The notes: generated by a model not told the origin, from the sequence alone. A DNA stretch of 64,000 nt from Geobacter argillaceus (GCF_007830735.1 NZ_VLLN01000015.1:1-64000); one strand, 5' to 3'. Positions 35,673-45,937 are shown, counted from the first letter of the stretch. Numbers and translations: made by a program.

Positions 35673-36167
35673 CTACGCGTCTTCACCTTTTCCGCTCACG
35701 GCATCAAGCGGCCTGATGAATGCCAGGAACTGCTCCTGCAGACGCTTCGCTTCTTCATGGTTCCCGGTGCTGCGCAGGATTTCAATGACGCATTCGGCCG
35801 TACAGAGCCCCGCCTCCTTCTGGTTTCTTCTGAGGTTGTACACGGACCTTGTGGCGGGTTTGAGGCCAATGCGTCTGGCCCTCTGCAGATACGGGCTTTT
35901 CTGGTGAATCTTCCGTGCTTCATGCCAGGTGCTGTCGATGAGGATGACGTGACGTATCCCGGTCAGATCGCCGCCGGTTTCGTCCGCAGTCCCCGGATAG
36001 ATCAGCGCCACACCACCCGCCTCGATCTCCTCCACCAGTCTGGCCGGCGGCCTCGTCCGATCCCAGCGGATCTGCTCGGCCCTGCTCCCCAGGACATCCA
36101 CCACCAGGCGGCCGGTGTTCGATCGTTTTTCCAGCTCCTTGAAATGAGTTAACAGGGTGAATTTCAT
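35673..36167 (-). CDS. DTW-domain protein (probable tRNA aminocarboxypropyltransferase)
   Basis: The product has 164 residues. The DTW signature is seen as DSTWHEARK near residue 79, with the later RNQKEAGLCTAECVIEIL segment. DTW proteins such as E. coli TapT and human DTWD1/2 modify uridine in tRNA to acp3U using SAM. The protein is shorter than TapT and lacks its N-terminal cysteine cluster. Confidence 0.82.
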   Translation of the reverse strand: MKFTLLTHFKELEKRSNTGRLVVDVLGSRAEQIRWDRTRPPARLVEEIEAGGVALIYPGTADETGGDLTGIRHVILIDSTWHEARKIHQKSPYLQRARRIGLKPATRSVYNLRRNQKEAGLCTAECVIEILRSTGNHEEAKRLQEQFLAFIRPLDAVSGKGEDA

Positions 36168-36248
36168 GACAGGTTCCCATTTCTGCAGCGACAGGCGGCC
36201 GATGGGCCGCCTATTTTCATCGTGCTTCCGTGCCCGGATGGCACCGTT

Positions 36249-36764
36249 TCACGGGCTGTTCCCTTCGCCCGGCCCCTGTCCCGTCCCGGGACTCCCCACG
36301 TATTTGTCGCCAAGCGTCAGGCCACGGATGAAGTTGCGGAGCATCTGGTCGCCACAGGGCTTGAAATTTCTGTGCCCCTTTGCCCGGAACAGTGCGGACA
36401 ATTCGGATTTTGAGAGCTGAACCCCGGCCCTGGCGAGAATCGCCAACATGGCCTCATCACTCAACTCCAGGGCTATCCTGAGCTTCCTGAGGATGAGGTT
36501 GTTGTTCAGCGCCGTCTCCTTTGCCGCAGCCGCACCGGGCTTCGGTTCGTGAGCACCGCGCCGGGAAAGTATCAGGCCGTCCAGGAACGAGCCCATCACC
36601 CCGTCGTCGCAGGCCACAAAGCCCGGCTCAGTCTCTTTTTTGAGCAGTTTCAGCACGTCCAGCGGTCTGATTTCATGCCCCCCCATCGTGCACAGTTCGG
36701 CTATGGTTTCGCCGTTCAGGTTCAACACGTAACGGAGCCTGCGGAGTAGATCGTTGTTGTTCAT
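36249..36764 (-). CDS. DUF1456 family protein (YehS-like)
   Basis: The product has 171 residues from ATG 36764 behind CGAAGGAACTACCC. Two repeats of the family motif, NNNDLLRRLRYVLNLNGETIAELC and NNNLILRKLRIALELSDEAMLAIL, make the assignment secure. E. coli YehS is of similar length and unknown role. Confidence 0.9.
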   Translation of the reverse strand: MNNNDLLRRLRYVLNLNGETIAELCTMGGHEIRPLDVLKLLKKETEPGFVACDDGVMGSFLDGLILSRRGAHEPKPGAAAAKETALNNNLILRKLRIALELSDEAMLAILARAGVQLSKSELSALFRAKGHRNFKPCGDQMLRNFIRGLTLGDKYVGSPGTGQGPGEGNSP

Positions 36765-36916
36765 GGGTAGTTCCTTCGAGAGCGTTCCTGATGGTAGGTG
36801 TACCACACTTCCGGCTGGAATAGTACTACGCCGGATTTTGATCAGTTGCTGTAGCCGCTGCCAATGGCGGAAAACGGCAGATCCAGCCCAAGTTGAGCAA
36901 GATACCTTTTTTCCCT

Positions 36917-36944
36917 GCCCCCCTCCCGTCAAGGGAGGGGGAAC
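36917..36944. terminator. GC-rich hairpin in the gap upstream of YehS
   Basis: CCCCCTCCC, loop GTCAA and GGGAGGGGG form a 9-bp stem. The gap 36765-37200 also has the hairpin listed at 37083-37106. I see no gene in it. Confidence 0.45.
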
Positions 36945-37082
36945 GTATGTTGCGGAAGATTAGCGCTAATCGGCACATACTTTATCAAAGGCGGTCCGGC
37001 TGGAGCACGTGATACCTGGTCTGACCGCAGGAGTAGTGGGTTCGTGTGGTGTTCAACAGTAGATTGTTGCCAAGGCAAAAGG

Positions 37083-37107
37083 AAAGGCGGCCATTCGGCC
37101 GCCTTTT
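37083..37107 (+). terminator. Terminator-like hairpin
   Basis: AAAGGCGGCC (37083-37092), loop ATTC and GGCCGCCTTT (37097-37106) form a perfect 10-bp stem. It lies about 95 bases past the 3' end of the minus-strand CopD-type gene, so its transcript is uncertain. Confidence 0.6.
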
Positions 37108-37200
37108 GAATCAAGTAACCTACCTCGGAATTCGTATAAGCCTGTTGGCTGATTGACGGGTTACTGGAACTTCGTCGGAAACTGTTTCACGCAACTGATG

Positions 37201-38109
37201 TTACCACCAGCGCCAGAGCGCCAGGATCAGCACGATCAGGAAGACGATCACCAGGTTCATGTAGGCCATGAAAAAGAACACCCGCTCATGGAGCGGCGCC
37301 GGACGGGCAACTCCGGTCACCAGACGCCCCACCTCAGGCAGGCGTGCCATCATCTCGGCTCCGTGGGGCGCCTGGGCCAGGGTCTCGGTCAGGTCGCTCC
37401 CGGTCTGGTGACGGCCCATGTGGCTCCCCATTTTCCAGAAACGGCTGGCGCCGGCATCGTAGATCATCCCGTCGTAGGCGAATAGGGCAGGACGTCCCTC
37501 CTTGCCATCGCACATGGCCAGCTCTTCGGCGCTCATATCGCCGCTGGTGATCAACGGGACAGTTCCGTTGCGCTGTTTGCGCAGACGTGGACCAATCACG
37601 ATGACCACGAAGGCCGCCGAGATCACCATGATCAGGTAGAGGGAGATTTTCACCAGCAGCAGGATGCCGAAGCGGGATTGCAAGAGCAGCTCGGGAGAAC
37701 CGATCCGGAACTTGGTCAGGACGACGCCGGTAATCCCCATGACGACCATGGAACCGACACCGACCCGCACCTCGCCGCGTGGCAGGCCGCTGGAGGCATA
37801 GGCCGGCTTGAGTACCAGGTGGACATAGAGAATGGTGCCGAACCAGAGGAATGCGGTCAGAAGATGCACGTAGCCGGCTGCGAAGCGAAAACCTTTGGAG
37901 ATAGTCGAAAGTGCCGGTTTGGCCGCCCCTTCGCGGTGCGCCGCGGCAAATTCCCTTCCGGCCGTGGTCAGTTCACCTCCGCCGGAAGGGTCCAAATGGC
38001 AGGTGGCGCATGGGCGGCCAGTCTGCGAGGCATACTCCTCGGTTGCCGAGGCGGTCAGTGGGCAGGCCAGGATCAGGGTCAGTACAAGCTGGATCAGCCG
38101 TCGTTTCAT
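37201..38109 (-). CDS. Membrane cytochrome: c-type heme, CopD-like and cytochrome b5-like domains
   Basis: The product has 302 residues. A signal peptide ends near TASA, followed by one c-type heme site CATCH near residue 34. Four membrane helices of CopD type follow (HLLTAFLWFGTILYVHLVL, VGVGSMVVMGITGVVL, FGILLLVKISLYLIMVI...). A cytochrome b5-like heme-binding region (FAYDGMIYDAGASRFWKMGSHMGRH...APHGAEMM) and a last membrane helix complete the protein. It is probably a periplasm-facing electron-transfer protein; the partner is unknown. Confidence 0.78.
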   Translation of the reverse strand: MKRRLIQLVLTLILACPLTASATEEYASQTGRPCATCHLDPSGGGELTTAGREFAAAHREGAAKPALSTISKGFRFAAGYVHLLTAFLWFGTILYVHLVLKPAYASSGLPRGEVRVGVGSMVVMGITGVVLTKFRIGSPELLLQSRFGILLLVKISLYLIMVISAAFVVIVIGPRLRKQRNGTVPLITSGDMSAEELAMCDGKEGRPALFAYDGMIYDAGASRFWKMGSHMGRHQTGSDLTETLAQAPHGAEMMARLPEVGRLVTGVARPAPLHERVFFFMAYMNLVIVFLIVLILALWRWW

Positions 38110-38285
38110 GGGATTGGTATAGCGGGTGGGGGTGGGAATGTCAATGTTTGACGGATTGGCCGCGCTTCAGCGGGATCTGTTTGCAGTGAGGAAAGAAAAA
38201 ATGGGACGTGTTGTAAGGAATCGCGGGTCAGGCATTGCAGCAATGCGGTATCTCTTTCTACCCCGTCCCCGAGACTCCGCCCTTC

Positions 38286-38807
38286 TCACCGTGCCCGGCG
38301 CTTCTTGCCCTGCGGGCTTGGCGGTACGGCAGCAGTCTTAAACTCAGGTTCATAGCTCACAACAAAGCTGGTGTCACCTGGGTTTCGCATACTCAGGAAA
38401 TGGGCATTGTTTTTGTCAAATGGGCAGACAGGCAGACTGCAGGGCTCAAAGCCGAAGCGCTGATAATAGCCGGGTTTGCCCAGGACAAACAGGGGCTGGC
38501 TTTTGATCGCCTCCTGCCGCAGGGCAAATCTGAGCAGTTCCGACCCCACCCCCTGCTTTTGAAAGTCGGGTGCCACGGCCATGGGCGCCAGGTGCAGCCC
38601 GCAGATGGCGCTGCCGTGATAGGCATTGGAAAAGGCGATGTAGGCGATGACCTTGCTGGTATGGATGCAGACCCATTCGTGTATGGGTCTGCCGTTCTCG
38701 TGGAGTTTCTGCACCAGCCCGGCTTCGTAGTCACTGCCCGGAAAGGCTCGCTGCAACAGGGCGTAGACCTTGGGGCGGTTCTCCAGCGTCACTCTCTGTA
38801 TCTTCAT
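38286..38807 (-). CDS. GNAT-family N-acetyltransferase
   Basis: The product has 173 residues. The acetyl-CoA motif A is seen as LAPMAVAPDFQKQGVGSELLRFAL, with the later LGKPGYYQRFGFEPC typical of YhbS-like acetyltransferases. Substrate unknown. Confidence 0.87.
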   Translation of the reverse strand: MKIQRVTLENRPKVYALLQRAFPGSDYEAGLVQKLHENGRPIHEWVCIHTSKVIAYIAFSNAYHGSAICGLHLAPMAVAPDFQKQGVGSELLRFALRQEAIKSQPLFVLGKPGYYQRFGFEPCSLPVCPFDKNNAHFLSMRNPGDTSFVVSYEPEFKTAAVPPSPQGKKRRAR

Positions 38808-38845
38808 AACGGTCTCCGGTGATGATTACTGGAAATCGGGGATGG

Positions 38846-40108
38846 CTATGCCAGCAGCAGCGATACCGCATGCAGCAGCAGGCCGATCACGCCCCCCACC
38901 AGGGTGCCGTTCATCCTGATGAACTGCAGGTCCGAGCCGATGCTCAGCTCGATCTCGTTGGTATAGTCGTCTATTTCCCACTGCTGCATGGTGCCGGTAA
39001 TATGCCCGGCAATTACCGTGCGTAGCGTATCCCCGTAGTGCAGCACCAGCGTTTCCAGGTGGTCGTTCAGCGACTCCTTCAGCCCCTGGTTGTGCGCCAG
39101 GGTCGTGCCGAGGCCGGCAACAGCCGCCGCGATCTTCTCCTGCACCCGCGACCGGGGCTGCTGCAGATCGTTGTGCAGCCAGTTCTTCAGGTCGCTGCCG
39201 AGATTCTGCGCATACTCGGTTATGGCCTGGTTATGCACAACGTCGCGCTTGATCGCCTCGACCTTGTCGCGTAACCCCTGGTCACTCTTCAGCCGGGCGA
39301 TAAAGCCTGTCACGGCACTGTCGAACCGGTACCTGACCTCATGGCCGGGATCGGCATTGACCTCCTGGATGAAGGCGTTGACCCTCTTGACGATCTTTTC
39401 ACCCGCTCCTCGGGCAAACTTGTCCCGGTTGGGGATGAAGGCCACCAGCAGCGGATATTCATTGGTACACATGTCGTCGATGGCCTTGGCCAGCCTGGTC
39501 TGGGCTTCATCGGTAGCTAGCCATACGGCACAGCGTTTCAAAAGGTCATCCAGCACGATCTGGTGGCGATTGTTATTTCGGAGCGCATCGAGGATCGTGC
39601 CGGCTGATGTCGCGACATCGAAGTTGTCGATCCGGTCGCTCAGGACTGATCTCAACAGCTGCTGCACCCGCTCGTCATCGAGAAAATCCAGGGAGTCGGC
39701 ACAGAGGCGGGTCAGCCCCTTGGCCAGTCCGGCGGCATTGTCCCGCGACATAAGATACTCGGCCAGATGCTCGGCCGGGTTGTACGCCCTCAGCTTGGCG
39801 ATCAGGGTATCGCTGGCCAGAAACTTGTCGCGGATGAAGCTGGCCAGATTCCCGGCAATGGCGTCCTTCTTGTTCTTGATGATCGCCGTATGGGGGATCG
39901 GCACGCCCAAGGGATGGCGGAACAGCGCCACCACTGCAAACCAGTCCGCCAGCGCGCCCACCATGGCCGCTTCCGCAAAGGCGGCGACCCACTCCCAGGC
40001 CCCATGCCCCTTATGCAGGCGGGCGACCACAAACAGTATGGCCGCGCCAATCATCAAGCCCGTGGCTATCGTCTTGTTTCTGCTCAGTAACCGTTTTCTG
40101 TTGTCCAC
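38846..40108 (-). CDS. DUF445 membrane protein
   Basis: The product has 420 residues. An N-terminal membrane helix (GLMIGAAILFVVARL) and the family start GALADWFAVVALFRHPLGVPIPHTAIIKNKKD are followed by long helical repeats and a last C-terminal hydrophobic helix (GTLVGGVIGLLLHAVSLLL). This is the YjiN type of DUF445. Function unknown; the name DUF445 reflects the family only. Confidence 0.88.
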   Translation of the reverse strand: MDNRKRLLSRNKTIATGLMIGAAILFVVARLHKGHGAWEWVAAFAEAAMVGALADWFAVVALFRHPLGVPIPHTAIIKNKKDAIAGNLASFIRDKFLASDTLIAKLRAYNPAEHLAEYLMSRDNAAGLAKGLTRLCADSLDFLDDERVQQLLRSVLSDRIDNFDVATSAGTILDALRNNNRHQIVLDDLLKRCAVWLATDEAQTRLAKAIDDMCTNEYPLLVAFIPNRDKFARGAGEKIVKRVNAFIQEVNADPGHEVRYRFDSAVTGFIARLKSDQGLRDKVEAIKRDVVHNQAITEYAQNLGSDLKNWLHNDLQQPRSRVQEKIAAAVAGLGTTLAHNQGLKESLNDHLETLVLHYGDTLRTVIAGHITGTMQQWEIDDYTNEIELSIGSDLQFIRMNGTLVGGVIGLLLHAVSLLLA

Positions 40109-40159
40109 ACACGTTCTCCAGGTTTATTTCTGCGTTCCAGCGCTGTAAAAATACAAAAA

Positions 40160-40184
40160 CCGCTTCAGCAGGTGGAAGCGGCCT
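40160..40184 (-). terminator. Hairpin upstream of the DUF445 gene
   Basis: CCGCTTC (40160-40166) pairs with GAAGCGG (40175-40181). On the minus strand the stem is followed by Ts (rc of CAAAAA), so it may end the transcript of the degenerate antitoxin gene upstream. Confidence 0.5.
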
Positions 40185-40214
40185 TTGATACGCAAGCTAT
40201 TTTATGGCATGGCT

Positions 40215-40332
40215 ATGGTGTTTTTGTCAACGCCTCGCGGCTATAGACACCGAAACATCGAACCTCATCATGACTGCCGATGTCGAGCAGGATACCACGC
40301 CGTTTGATCTCCTGGGCGGGGATGCTGTTCAT
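40215..40332 (-). pseudogene. Truncated antitoxin-like ORF
   Basis: From ATG 40332, behind AAGGAGTCCGACA, the frame reads MNSIPAQEIKRRGI, the usual opening of a short Phd/YefM-like antitoxin group. Family likeness is lost after about residue 14, and no toxin gene follows. It is probably the stump of a deleted toxin-antitoxin pair. The 3' limit is approximate. The rest of 40109-40417 shows nothing else. Confidence 0.4.
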
Positions 40333-40417
40333 TGTCGGACTCCTTAAGGCACCTAATTAAGTCCTTGAACTTATGCCATATGCAGTACTTGGTTTCAAAC
40401 CTATTTTTTACAATAAG

Positions 40418-41374
40418 TTATTCAGCGGTAGACATCTGACGTAGTGTCGTAATGTCTCGTAACGGCGGTGCCCCAAACAACCGGTTGTATTCACGGCTGA
40501 ACTGTGAGGGGCTTTCATAGCCGACCTGAAACGCTGCGGTTGCGGCATCAAGGTGTTCTGCCAGCATTAAACGCCTGGCTTCTTGCAAGCGCAGCTGCTT
40601 CTGGAACTGCAAAGGGCTGAGAGCGGTCATCGACCGGAAGTGGTGATGAAACGTGGAACTGCTCATGCGGGCCTGTGCAGCCAGGTCATCGATACGTAAA
40701 GGCTGCGTGAAGTTCCCCTTCAACCAACCGATTACCCGCGCGATCTGATGACTCTGGCTCCCCGCCGATGCTATCTGGCGCAGGCGCTCCCCTTGATCCC
40801 CCACCAGCAGACGGTAGATGATTTCCCGCTTAATGACCGGCGCCAGGATCGGAATGTCTTTCTCATCTGCAAGCAAGTCGATCAACCGTTGAAAGGCGTT
40901 GAGCAGCGGCATTGTTACTTCGCCGAGCACCATGCCACGGCTTGACTGTTGCACACGCGGCGGGGGGAGATTGCTGTCCACCATCATTTGTGAAATTTCG
41001 CGCTGATCAAGTTTCAACACCAGTCCCATGCAAGGCTTTTCCTGACTCGCTTCGGCAATCTGCACCATAGTGGGTAGATGCACCGAGGTGATCAGATAAT
41101 GGTGGGCATCATAGACATAGGTGTCGTCTCCGAGCATGACACGTTTGGCCCCCTGTGCGACCAGGCACACGCACGGTTCGTACAGAGCGCTTCGAGGCTG
41201 GGTTGGCTCATCGTGTTGATAAATTAACAATCCAGAGATCGCGGTCTCAAGTATTTCGCTTTTGCCGGTCCATCGGGCAATGCTCTTCCCCAGGGCTTTG
41301 ACCGTAACTTCCACGCTGTTATTGTCATTATCCTGCATAAATGCCGCTTCCATCATTGATTCCTCCATGGTCAA
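40418..41374 (-). CDS. AraC-family regulator, YqhC-like
   Basis: The product has 318 residues, like E. coli YqhC. The N-terminal AraC_N cupin-like domain (GLLIYQHDEPTQPRSALYEPCVCLVAQGAKRV) is followed by two HTH motifs in the C-terminal 100 residues (LRIDDLAAQARMSSSTFHHHFRSMT and ATAAFQVGYESPSQFSREYNRLFG). It is divergent from an aldo/keto reductase and near an iron-type alcohol dehydrogenase, the same partners (DkgA, YqhD) that YqhC activates in response to aldehydes. It probably regulates them from the 154-base gap. Confidence 0.88.
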   Translation of the reverse strand: MTMEESMMEAAFMQDNDNNSVEVTVKALGKSIARWTGKSEILETAISGLLIYQHDEPTQPRSALYEPCVCLVAQGAKRVMLGDDTYVYDAHHYLITSVHLPTMVQIAEASQEKPCMGLVLKLDQREISQMMVDSNLPPPRVQQSSRGMVLGEVTMPLLNAFQRLIDLLADEKDIPILAPVIKREIIYRLLVGDQGERLRQIASAGSQSHQIARVIGWLKGNFTQPLRIDDLAAQARMSSSTFHHHFRSMTALSPLQFQKQLRLQEARRLMLAEHLDAATAAFQVGYESPSQFSREYNRLFGAPPLRDITTLRQMSTAE

Positions 41375-41391
41375 ATGCTACCCAACTCCAC

Positions 41392-41480
41392 GTTGCGTTA
41401 CAACCATTATCCGGTGTTTTGTACAATCAGGCAAGAAATTGACAGGATTGGTCTACCCGATTTCATTTGTTCAGGGCTAG
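41392..41480 (+). promoter_or_regulatory. Promoter block of the aldo/keto reductase gene, copy 1
   Basis: This segment contains ATCAGGCAAGAAATTGACAG and continues to GGTCTA (41426-41455). It is 25/30 identical to 45661-45690, and GTTGC and TTAC words 34 and 29 bases further upstream are spaced identically in both copies. It lies in front of the gene divergent from the AraC regulator, which is the likely DNA-binding protein. Confidence 0.65.
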
Positions 41481-42533
<1,053 letters not shown>

Positions 42534-42555
42534 GAGTGGAAACAAAGGAATTATC

Positions 42556-43732
42556 ATGGATAACTTTATTTACAGCATTCCAACCACTGCCTACTTCGGC
42601 AAGGGACAAATCAATATTCTCGGTGAAACCATCAAGGCTCATGGCGGCTCCAAGGTACTGCTGGCCTATGGCGGCGGCAGCATCAAGAAAAACGGCATCT
42701 ACGAGGCCATTCTTGAGCAGTTCGGCAAGGCCGGTCTTGCCCACGTGGAGTTGAGCGGTATCCAGCCAAACCCCCGGATCGAAAGCGTGGAGGACGGGAT
42801 CAAACTCTATCGCGAAAACGGCTGTGATTTCATTCTGGCCGTGGGGGGCGGGTCTACCCTGGATGCCTGTAAGGCCATTGCGGCCGGTGTCAAGTATGAT
42901 GGCCCGGTCACTGATCTCTTTGTCAGGGAGTCGGGAGTGTCCAATGTCGGCGCGGCGGCCCCCTTGGCAACCATTCTGACCATGGCGGGGACTGGTTCCG
43001 AGATGGATATGGGGGGAGTCATCACCGTCGGTGCGGATCATAAGAAAAAGGTTGTCATGCACCCGCTCCTCAATCCCAGGTTCTCCATCCTGGACCCTGA
43101 ATACACCTATACGGTGCCGGAATATCATTCCATGGCAGGCGTCGCGGACATCCTCTGCCATCTCATGGAACAATATTTCACCCCCGATGTCGTTGCCAAG
43201 GTTCAGGACCGCATGAACGAGGGGGTCATGAAGGTTGTGCTGGAGGACGCCCCGAAGATCCTGGCGAACCCGAAGGACTATGACGCCCGCGCCAACATCA
43301 TGTGGGCCAGCTTTGGCCGGATTCCAGTTTGTGCTCGGCAAACCGGGGTTCGCATTCCCGCTGCACGGCATGGGACACGAACTCTCAAGCAGGTACGACA
43401 TGACCCATGGCGTCACCCTGGCGCTTCTGACCCCCGCCTGGATGCGTCATACCATGAGTGCAGCTCCTGAGCACCTGCCGGTCTTTGCACGATTCGCTCG
43501 CAATGTCATGGATATCCGCGAGGAGAACGACGCCAAAGCCGCGGAAGCAGGCGTCAAGGCGTTGGAGGCCTTCTATGCCGCCATCAAGATGCCGGCGAAC
43601 CTTCGTGAGGCAGGCGTCAAGGAAGAAGACCTGGAAGTTATGGCAGAGAAGGCAGTGGAAAATGGCAAGCTGGGCATCCTGACCTCGATTGGCAAGGATG
43701 AAGCCCTTCAGATCATGCGTGCGGCATTCTGA
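42556..43732 (+). pseudogene. Iron-dependent alcohol dehydrogenase (YqhD-like) with a frameshift
   Basis: The first frame runs from ATG 42556 with GGGSTLDACKAIAAG (NAD(P)-binding) and GVADILCHLMEQ (metal-binding Asp and His). Family likeness stops near 43312 (MWASFGRIPVCAR). It resumes in the frame ending at 43732 with GFQFVLGKPGFAFPLHGMGHELSSRYDMTHGV, which holds the other two metal-binding histidines. An indel near 43312-43322 thus separates half of the iron site. This is either an inactivating mutation or a sequence error; a repaired gene would be about 385-390 residues, normal for the family. Confidence 0.85.
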
Positions 43733-43894
43733 TCCAAAGGAATCAATCCTGAAAAAGGTTCGGCAACCTGGCTTCCTGTTCCTGCCCCCTTTACGTCCCC
43801 AATTGAACGAAGGGCGCTGATTGCGGCGCCCTTTCCCGTTTCCGGCGATTGACGGCAGTTACATCTGATGTAAGATTTGCGTGGAGGCCCGATT

Positions 43895-44143
43895 ATGGAA
43901 TCGATCAAGCATAGAACCCAAATTTCTCTCGATGACTGGCAGTATCAGACGCTGCTGGATCTGTCGCGCAAAACGAAGAAAAGTCTTTCCGCGCTGATCC
44001 GCGAGATGATTACTGAAAAATTCGCCCCAAAGCCGGGTGTAGCGGAAAATGATCCGGTCTACTCCATTGTCGGAATCGGCGGGAGCGGACAAAAACATAC
44101 GGCCCGCGATCACGATGCCGTACTATACGGGAAGAAGCCGTGA
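43895..44143 (+). CDS. Ribbon-helix-helix antitoxin (VapB-like)
   Basis: The product has 82 residues from ATG 43895 behind GTGGAGGCCCGATT. The N-terminal part (HRTQISLDDWQYQTLLDLSRKTKKSLSALIREMITEKF) is a CopG-type ribbon-helix-helix. The C-terminal tail is likely the toxin-wrapping segment. It overlaps the PIN toxin gene by four bases, the usual antitoxin-first order. Confidence 0.87.
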   Translation: MESIKHRTQISLDDWQYQTLLDLSRKTKKSLSALIREMITEKFAPKPGVAENDPVYSIVGIGGSGQKHTARDHDAVLYGKKP

Positions 44144-44553
44144 ACGGCATTTTTGTCGATACCGGCGCCTGGTATGCCCTGGTAGACAGCGACGATGCCG
44201 ATCATAAGGCTGCGGCGGCTTTCCTGACCGCCAACACGATGCCGTTCATTACCACTAACTTCATTTTCTCGGAAACAGTCACCCTAATTCGCTATCGAAT
44301 CGGGCATGAGGCCGCGTGCAGTTTCGGGCAAAAGCTGATGGAGAGCAGTTTCGTCAGGGTGGTTGCGGTTACGCCTACCGATGAAGAGCGGGCCTGGGAT
44401 ATCTTCAGCAAATATCGGGATCAGGATTTCAGCTTCGTGGATTGCACCAGCTTTGCCGTGATGGAGCGCATGAAGCTTTCCACGGCCTTTGGTTTTGACC
44501 GGCATTTCTCGTTTATGAAGTATGCTGTCGTGCCGGGAAAAGAAACTAAGTAG
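44140..44553 (+). CDS. PIN-domain toxin (VapC-like)
   Basis: The product has 137 residues, starting at GTG 44140 and overlapping the antitoxin stop. The PIN acidic residues are seen in FVDTGAWYALVD, SETVTLIRYR and DFSFVDCTSFAVMER (D...D pattern). It is probably an RNase held inactive by the upstream ribbon-helix-helix protein. Confidence 0.88.
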   Translation: MNGIFVDTGAWYALVDSDDADHKAAAAFLTANTMPFITTNFIFSETVTLIRYRIGHEAACSFGQKLMESSFVRVVAVTPTDEERAWDIFSKYRDQDFSFVDCTSFAVMERMKLSTAFGFDRHFSFMKYAVVPGKETK

Positions 44554-44601
44554 CCTGATTTGCTGGAATTCCTGCGTCCTAAATCAAGAGGTTCAGGTGC
44601 T

Positions 44602-45438
44602 ATGAAAAACAAGCTGGCAATTTTCGAAGATTATCAAATCCGCAGGCTTTATGACGAGGAAACCGAAACCTGGTATTTCTCGGTGGTTGATATCATCCGG
44701 GCATTGTTGCAACAGCCTGATTTTCAAACGGCCAGAAAATATTGGAAGGTACTGAAAGGCCGCTTGGGTAAGGAAGGCAGTCAACTGGTAACAAACTGTT
44801 ACCAGTTGAAAATGACTGCTGAGGACGGGAAGCAACGTTTGACTGATGTCGCAACGGCTGAAACTCTGCTGCGCCTGACCCAGTCGGTGCCCAGCCCCAA
44901 GGCAGAGCCGATCAAACTCTGGCTGGCCAAGGTCGGCTACGAACGGATGCAGGATATGGCCGACCCGGCGCGGTCACTGGACCGGGCAAGGGAGTACTGG
45001 CAGCAGCACGGACGGAGCGAAAAGTGGATCCAGCAGCGGATGATGGGGCAGGAAACCCGCAACAAGCTGACTGATTACTGGAAAGATCACGACATCAAGA
45101 AGGAGAGCGAGTTTGCCATCCTGACCAACATCATTCATCAGGAATGGGCCGGTGTCGCCGTCAAGGAGCACAAGAAACTCAAAGGGCTGAAGACCCAGAA
45201 CCTGCGTGACCATATGAGTGAAGCGGAGCTGATCTTTACCGCCCTGGCCGAGCTTTCCACCCGCCAGATTGCCGAGACGATGGCTGCAACCGGCATGAAG
45301 GAGAACAAGGTGGCAGGGAAGAAGGGGGGCGGCATCGCCAGGAAAGCTCGGGTGGATCTTGAGGAGAAGACCGGCAGGAGCGTGGTTACAGGGGAAAATT
45401 TTTTGCCGCCGGGGAGAAAGAAGATTTCGGATAAATGA
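44602..45438 (+). CDS. Bro-N/phage antirepressor-like protein
   Basis: The product has 278 residues from ATG 44602. The Bro-N domain occupies about residues 1-110 (KLAIFEDYQIRRLYDEETETWYFSVVDIIRALL), followed by an ANT-like C-terminal domain (RMMGQETRNKLTDYWKDHDI). Such stand-alone Bro-N proteins occur across bacteria near mobile or defence-type genes; their function is unknown. It follows the VapBC-like pair by 48 bases, so the three form a small accessory module. Confidence 0.8.
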   Translation: MKNKLAIFEDYQIRRLYDEETETWYFSVVDIIRALLQQPDFQTARKYWKVLKGRLGKEGSQLVTNCYQLKMTAEDGKQRLTDVATAETLLRLTQSVPSPKAEPIKLWLAKVGYERMQDMADPARSLDRAREYWQQHGRSEKWIQQRMMGQETRNKLTDYWKDHDIKKESEFAILTNIIHQEWAGVAVKEHKKLKGLKTQNLRDHMSEAELIFTALAELSTRQIAETMAATGMKENKVAGKKGGGIARKARVDLEEKTGRSVVTGENFLPPGRKKISDK

Positions 45439-45626
45439 AGGAGCAAACCTGTCGGAAGGGGAATACGGGGATGTCCCGCATTTCCCCCCTTCTTCGGCCT
45501 ATCGGGCAATGTCACCTCCCAGAAAATATCATATCGTATCTTGCCTATAGATATTCGAAATTCCCTGTATGTCTGCCCGTGTTCTCATGATTTCCACCAG
45601 CACTGCATACTGTTGGCCTCCCCTCC

Positions 45627-45735
45627 GTTGCTTTACGCTTACTTCCCAATAATTCGTGCTATCAGGCAATAATTCAACAGGATCGGTCTATCTGCCTTTG
45701 CTCATTCTGGGGTACGGTGTACCCGAGGCTGCACT
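45627..45735 (+). promoter_or_regulatory. Promoter block, copy 2, upstream of the degraded cupin gene and iorAB
   Basis: ATCAGGCAATAATTCAACAG (45661-45680) continuing to GGTCTA at 45690 matches the block at 41426-41455, and the spacing of upstream GTTGC and TTAC words is the same. It probably binds the same AraC regulator. The gap 45439-45829 has no other feature that I can see. Confidence 0.6.
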
Positions 45736-45829
45736 AAAAATGACAGGACGCAAATGAATAATATGTGAATCAAGCCATGGGGGAATTGACCCAGTTCTTC
45801 GGCAAGGCACTGATATAAGGGGTTAAACG

Positions 45830-45937
45830 ATGAAAACAAGGTTTGGGAAGTTAATTGTTGCGCTCATGTCGGATCTGAACAATTTCAAAATTGCGGATCT
45901 GATGTACAATTTTTGGGAGAAGAAGGGGTTGAACTGA
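45830..45937 (+). CDS. Tiny ORF of uncertain status
   Basis: The 35-residue frame MKTRFGKLIVALMSDLNNFK... has ATAAGGGGTTAAACG before its ATG and lies between the copied promoter block and the cupin remnant. It could be a real small protein or the tail of a deleted gene. I do not recognise it. Confidence 0.25.
   Translation: MKTRFGKLIVALMSDLNNFKIADLMYNFWEKKGLN

Noticed and set aside
41426-41455. A simple sigma-70 promoter using the TTGACA inside the shared block
   Set aside because: No -10 box stands 16-18 bases downstream, and the block is better explained as an AraC-type activator site.
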